Program-made: the position numbers and the translations under genes
Shown: in pieces, positions 61,640 to 64,000 of the stretch
How positions within the stretch are numbered: position 1 is the stretch's first letter
Layout of the letters: the number at the start of each line of letters is the position of its first letter
The notes under the pieces: model-generated
Told to the model about the DNA's origin: nothing
Databases searched by the model: none
The model's input: only the letters and a program-made list of their open reading frames with translations
Assembly (NCBI GenBank): GCA_021324685.1
Contig: JAJPIQ010000030.1
Coordinates: forward strand, 35,173 to 99,172
Source of the DNA: Bacteroidota bacterium
GTDB taxonomy: Bacteria; Bacteroidota; Ignavibacteria; Palsa-1295
DNA: 64,000 bases
Reading direction: 5' to 3'

Positions 61640-62866
61640 ATGTCAACGTTCGAAGATCCGATCGCCCAGGCATCCCGAGCTATCGTCGAAGCTGCAAACG
61701 TTGCAGGCATTGGACTTACCATCTTCGCCGCGGAACCGCCGGAAGATCTCGACGAAACGGACGATTTCGAACTTCCAAAGATCTTATACATTAACGACGC
61801 CGCCCTGGCAATCTGCGGCTGGACCTCGGATGAGATCACCGGTCATCCGATCGCAAAATTTGTCGCAAAAAAGAATCTTCCAGAAATTCGAAAAAAATGG
61901 AAGGAATTCCAGAGCGGCGAGCGCCTTCGCGATAATTTCGAACTGACCTTCATTCACAAAGCCGGTCACCCGGTACCGGTCTCGATCGGACTTACGCGAG
62001 CGACCCTGGGCGCGCACGAGCCGGTCATCATCGCCTTCCTGACAAACATCGCTGAGCGCAAACAGGCCGAGGAAGCGCTGCTCGCTGCCAAAGCCGAAGC
62101 CGAGGAGATCAGCCGGCTCAAGTCGATTATTCTTTCGAATTTCAGCCACGAACTCAGGACTCCGCTCCATTCGATTCTGGGGTTCGGTTCGCTATTGGAA
62201 GACGAACTCCCCGAAGGAGAACTTCGCGAGTATGCACGCAGTGTCCTGAGCAGCGGACGCCGCCTTCTTTCCACCGTCACCTCGATTATCGAACTGGCAT
62301 CGCTCGAATCGAACCCGAGCGAAATGGTGCTCTATCCCTTCCTGCTTTCGGAAGAGTTGGAGACGAAAGCCGAAGAGTTTCGCCCGCTCATGCGCGACCG
62401 GGGGCTTCGCCTTTATATCGATATTCGGCACCGGGACCAGATCGTGCTGCTCGATAAGGACCGCTTTGCCAAAGCGCTCGATAAGATCGTGGTAAACGCG
62501 ATCAAATTTACCCATGCCGGGTCGGTGCGCATCGAACTTTCAGAAGAGATCCGCTCGCGCCCGCATGGCCCTCCCGAAGAACGGGCCGTGATCCGCATCC
62601 GGGATACCGGCATCGGCATGTCCCGTGAATTTGCAAAGGCCGCGTTCGAGAAGTTCAAACAGGAAAGCACGGGGACGTCCCGCTCCTATGAAGGGTCGGG
62701 GCTTGGGCTGCCTTTGGCCCGAAGTTACACAAAACTGATGAACGGCGATATCGGCCTTACGAGCGAACCCGGTAAGGGAACGGAAGTTTGGATGAGTTTT
62801 CCGATCGTCGCCAAGCTGAACCCGGCGGCAACGCCGACGTCCCCGATGTCCGTCCGCGCGCGCTGA
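61640..62866 (+). CDS. PAS-domain sensor histidine kinase
   Basis: A 408-residue kinase without predicted membrane segments. The N-terminal PAS domain (about 18-140) has LYINDAALAICGWTSDEITGHP and ends ITNIAERKQAEEALLAAKAEAEE-like; then comes a HisKA domain with the phospho-acceptor in SNFSHELRTPLHSILGFG (His170). The HATPase domain has the N box DKIVVNAIKFTHAG, IRDTGIGMSREFAKAAFEKF and GSGLGLPLAR. No response regulator is adjacent, so it is an orphan. The frame is open to 61538 (TTG), but the ATG 61640 product begins right before the PAS fold. A cytosolic signal is likely. Confidence 0.9.
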   Translation: MSTFEDPIAQASRAIVEAANVAGIGLTIFAAEPPEDLDETDDFELPKILYINDAALAICGWTSDEITGHPIAKFVAKKNLPEIRKKWKEFQSGERLRDNFELTFIHKAGHPVPVSIGLTRATLGAHEPVIIAFLTNIAERKQAEEALLAAKAEAEEISRLKSIILSNFSHELRTPLHSILGFGSLLEDELPEGELREYARSVLSSGRRLLSTVTSIIELASLESNPSEMVLYPFLLSEELETKAEEFRPLMRDRGLRLYIDIRHRDQIVLLDKDRFAKALDKIVVNAIKFTHAGSVRIELSEEIRSRPHGPPEERAVIRIRDTGIGMSREFAKAAFEKFKQESTGTSRSYEGSGLGLPLARSYTKLMNGDIGLTSEPGKGTEVWMSFPIVAKLNPAATPTSPMSVRAR

Positions 62867-63622
62867 TTATTCGACGACCGCGAGCTTTTGCGTCGTCTTC
62901 GAATTGCCGGCGACGACGGTGACATAAAATGCGCCCGGTCGGGTAATCCCGCTGCCGACCGTTACCGTGTGGTCCCCCGCTCTCTCCTGCTGGTTCGCGA
63001 TCTGCTCGACGACTGTTCCGCTGGCATCCGTCACCAGAATAGTGACCGGCCCGTCCGCACTTAAATGATACGTGACCGTAGCCGGACCTCCGCCGACATG
63101 GATCGGATTAGGATACACGGGCTGCAGGAGCGAGCCGCTGGACTGGGAACCGTTTGCCGGCCCGTTCTGGAATTTATATTTCGCAATAAGGTCCATGATC
63201 GTCCGTCGATCGGTCCGAATGCGGTCCAGGTCCGGTCGCGCGCTCTTCCAGAGTTCATGGATCGTGGCCGTATCGTTGGCTTCGCGCGCGGCGCTCAGTT
63301 GCGGCCGAAGGCTTTTGAGCGTTGCCAGGGCACTCCTGAGGTCGGCGACCGCGGTTTCGATCGTCTGTTTATCGGCCGCGCTCATGGGCGCTTCGATCGA
63401 CGCGCGAAAACTTTCATCGGTCAGGAATCTCCAGGCACGGGCAAGGCGCGGATGCGCGGCATCGAAGTTCCCAGGTCTTTCGGAACCCATTCGTTCCGGC
63501 CCGCAGAACGGTCCGCCGCAGCCGGCCGGGCAGCGTTCGGTTCCCTGTTGCGCGAACGCACGGCCGGATAAAACGAAAGAAACAACAACGAATGCAAGCA
63601 CCAACGAGATCGAGTTACGCAT
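62867..63622 (-). CDS. Secreted protein with T9SS sorting domain
   Basis: A 251-residue protein with a signal peptide (residues 1-24, SLVLAFVVVSFVLSGRAFAQ). The middle part (about 45-150) is a helical Spy/CpxP-like or coiled-coil region (ADKQTIETAVADLRSALATL, WKSARPDLDRIRTDRRTIMDL). The C-terminal T9SS type A domain starts QPVYPNPIHVGGGPATVTYHL and has VTILVTDASGTVVEQ, ending KTTQKLAVVE. A Cys/Pro-rich patch RCPAGCGGPFCGP (residues 31-43) is unusual. It is convergent with the kinase gene, which ends on the adjacent base. Function unknown. Confidence 0.78.
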   Translation of the reverse strand: MRNSISLVLAFVVVSFVLSGRAFAQQGTERCPAGCGGPFCGPERMGSERPGNFDAAHPRLARAWRFLTDESFRASIEAPMSAADKQTIETAVADLRSALATLKSLRPQLSAAREANDTATIHELWKSARPDLDRIRTDRRTIMDLIAKYKFQNGPANGSQSSGSLLQPVYPNPIHVGGGPATVTYHLSADGPVTILVTDASGTVVEQIANQQERAGDHTVTVGSGITRPGAFYVTVVAGNSKTTQKLAVVE

Positions 63623-63954
63623 AGGATGGAAGTTCTGGTGAAAAACTATTTTAGCGCATTACAACAACATGCGGAAATCGGAAAGTATCACATTCCCAAA
63701 GCACCGCCGTAATGGCCAAAGCTTAGAGGACCGTTCGGTCGGATCGGTTTAAAAAACCCTCGGTTTCAGATCGAAAAATTCGGCGATCGGAATCCATTTT
63801 TGTGCGATGATTTTTTCGCGAATGAATAATTACAGGCAGAGAAGACCGCGAAACGTTTGGTTTGAATTACTTTCAAAAACCGTTTGTTTATAACACTTCG
63901 AATTGCGGCATCTCGGCTCAATTTAACGGACATACAATTTAATCTCCCATACAC
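63623..63954. other. Intergenic region before the right-edge gene
   Basis: 332 nt, AT-rich toward the right. No convincing coding frame on either strand and no strong terminator; it must hold the promoters of the divergent T9SS cargo gene and the right-edge gene. No exact TAnnTTTG match is well placed. Confidence 0.5.
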
Positions 63955-64000
63955 ATGGCACAGCAAGCTGAAACCACCTCCCCTGCTCCCGTTGCCTCCA
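63955..64000 (+). CDS. Start of a gene cut by the window edge
   Basis: ATG 63955 opens MAQQAETTSPAPVAS and runs off the window. The Ala/Pro/Thr-rich start has no signal peptide, so the product is probably cytoplasmic. Too short to identify. Confidence 0.4.
   Translation, partial: MAQQAETTSPAPVAS

Noticed and set aside
1..64000. CRISPR array, rRNA genes or insertion sequences
   Set aside because: No regularly spaced repeats, no rRNA sequence and no transposase seen anywhere in the window.

Overview
The window looks like a chromosomal segment, G+C about 55%, from a Gram-negative bacterium of the Bacteroidota/Chlorobiota (FCB) lineage, most like Ignavibacteria or Kapabacteria. Lineage is inferred from three things. 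Four secreted proteins end in type IX secretion (T9SS) C-terminal sorting domains (38237, 47364, 55392 and 62867). Several genes are preceded by the Bacteroidota-type -7 promoter TAnnTTTG rather than a sigma-70 TATAAT. The envelope is diderm (OmpA, FadL-like barrel, LpxH, many lipoproteins and outer-membrane barrels).

Layout: 1-1830 is the right end of an integrated element. It holds a partial cargo gene that runs off the left edge, a tyrosine integrase, and a 3' tRNA fragment that is probably its attachment scar. From there the sequence looks like ordinary chromosome. 2-14.8 kb: aminotransferase, OmpA protein with two OmpA domains, nitroreductase, a MacAB-like efflux operon ending in an L,D-transpeptidase, two lipoproteins, a PAP2 protein, and rsmA-ogt. 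14.9-24 kb: a short-form methionine synthase with a terminator hairpin directly before its ATG, a penicillin acylase with a long Pro/Thr spacer, a pair of outer-membrane barrel genes, tRNA-Leu(UAA) and a thioredoxin-like protein.

24-38 kb is the most distinctive protein-coding block. It contains an NTT/MFS-like transporter fused to HEAT repeats and a cyclic-nucleotide-binding domain, a divergent HD hydrolase, a 1264-residue membrane patatin phospholipase, and a tight three-gene operon (class III cyclase-AAA-TPR regulator, SAM methyltransferase, DUF2236/MpaB-type oxygenase). A cAMP producer and a cAMP-type receptor thus flank lipid-modifying enzymes.

38-50 kb: T9SS cargo proteins, the RNase E/G gene behind a roughly 700-nt leader unusually dense in stem-loops, a second candidate small structured RNA just after it, DUF190, a FadL-like barrel, a Tyr/Trp- and Ser/Gly-rich lipoprotein, a kelch protein and an esterase. 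50-64 kb: acylphosphatase-PBP1A-LpxH, a DUF4397 lipoprotein with a glutaredoxin-like partner, a DUF1800-DUF1800-DUF1501 operon, DedA, an orphan PAS histidine kinase, a T9SS cargo protein and the first codons of a gene that runs off the right edge.

The best candidates for something undescribed are the structured RNA upstream of RNase E/G (39.85-40.55 kb) and the small RNA after it (42.59-42.75 kb). After those come the cyclic-nucleotide/lipid gene block and the apparently leaderless genes whose start codons sit 4 nt after TAnnTTTG.
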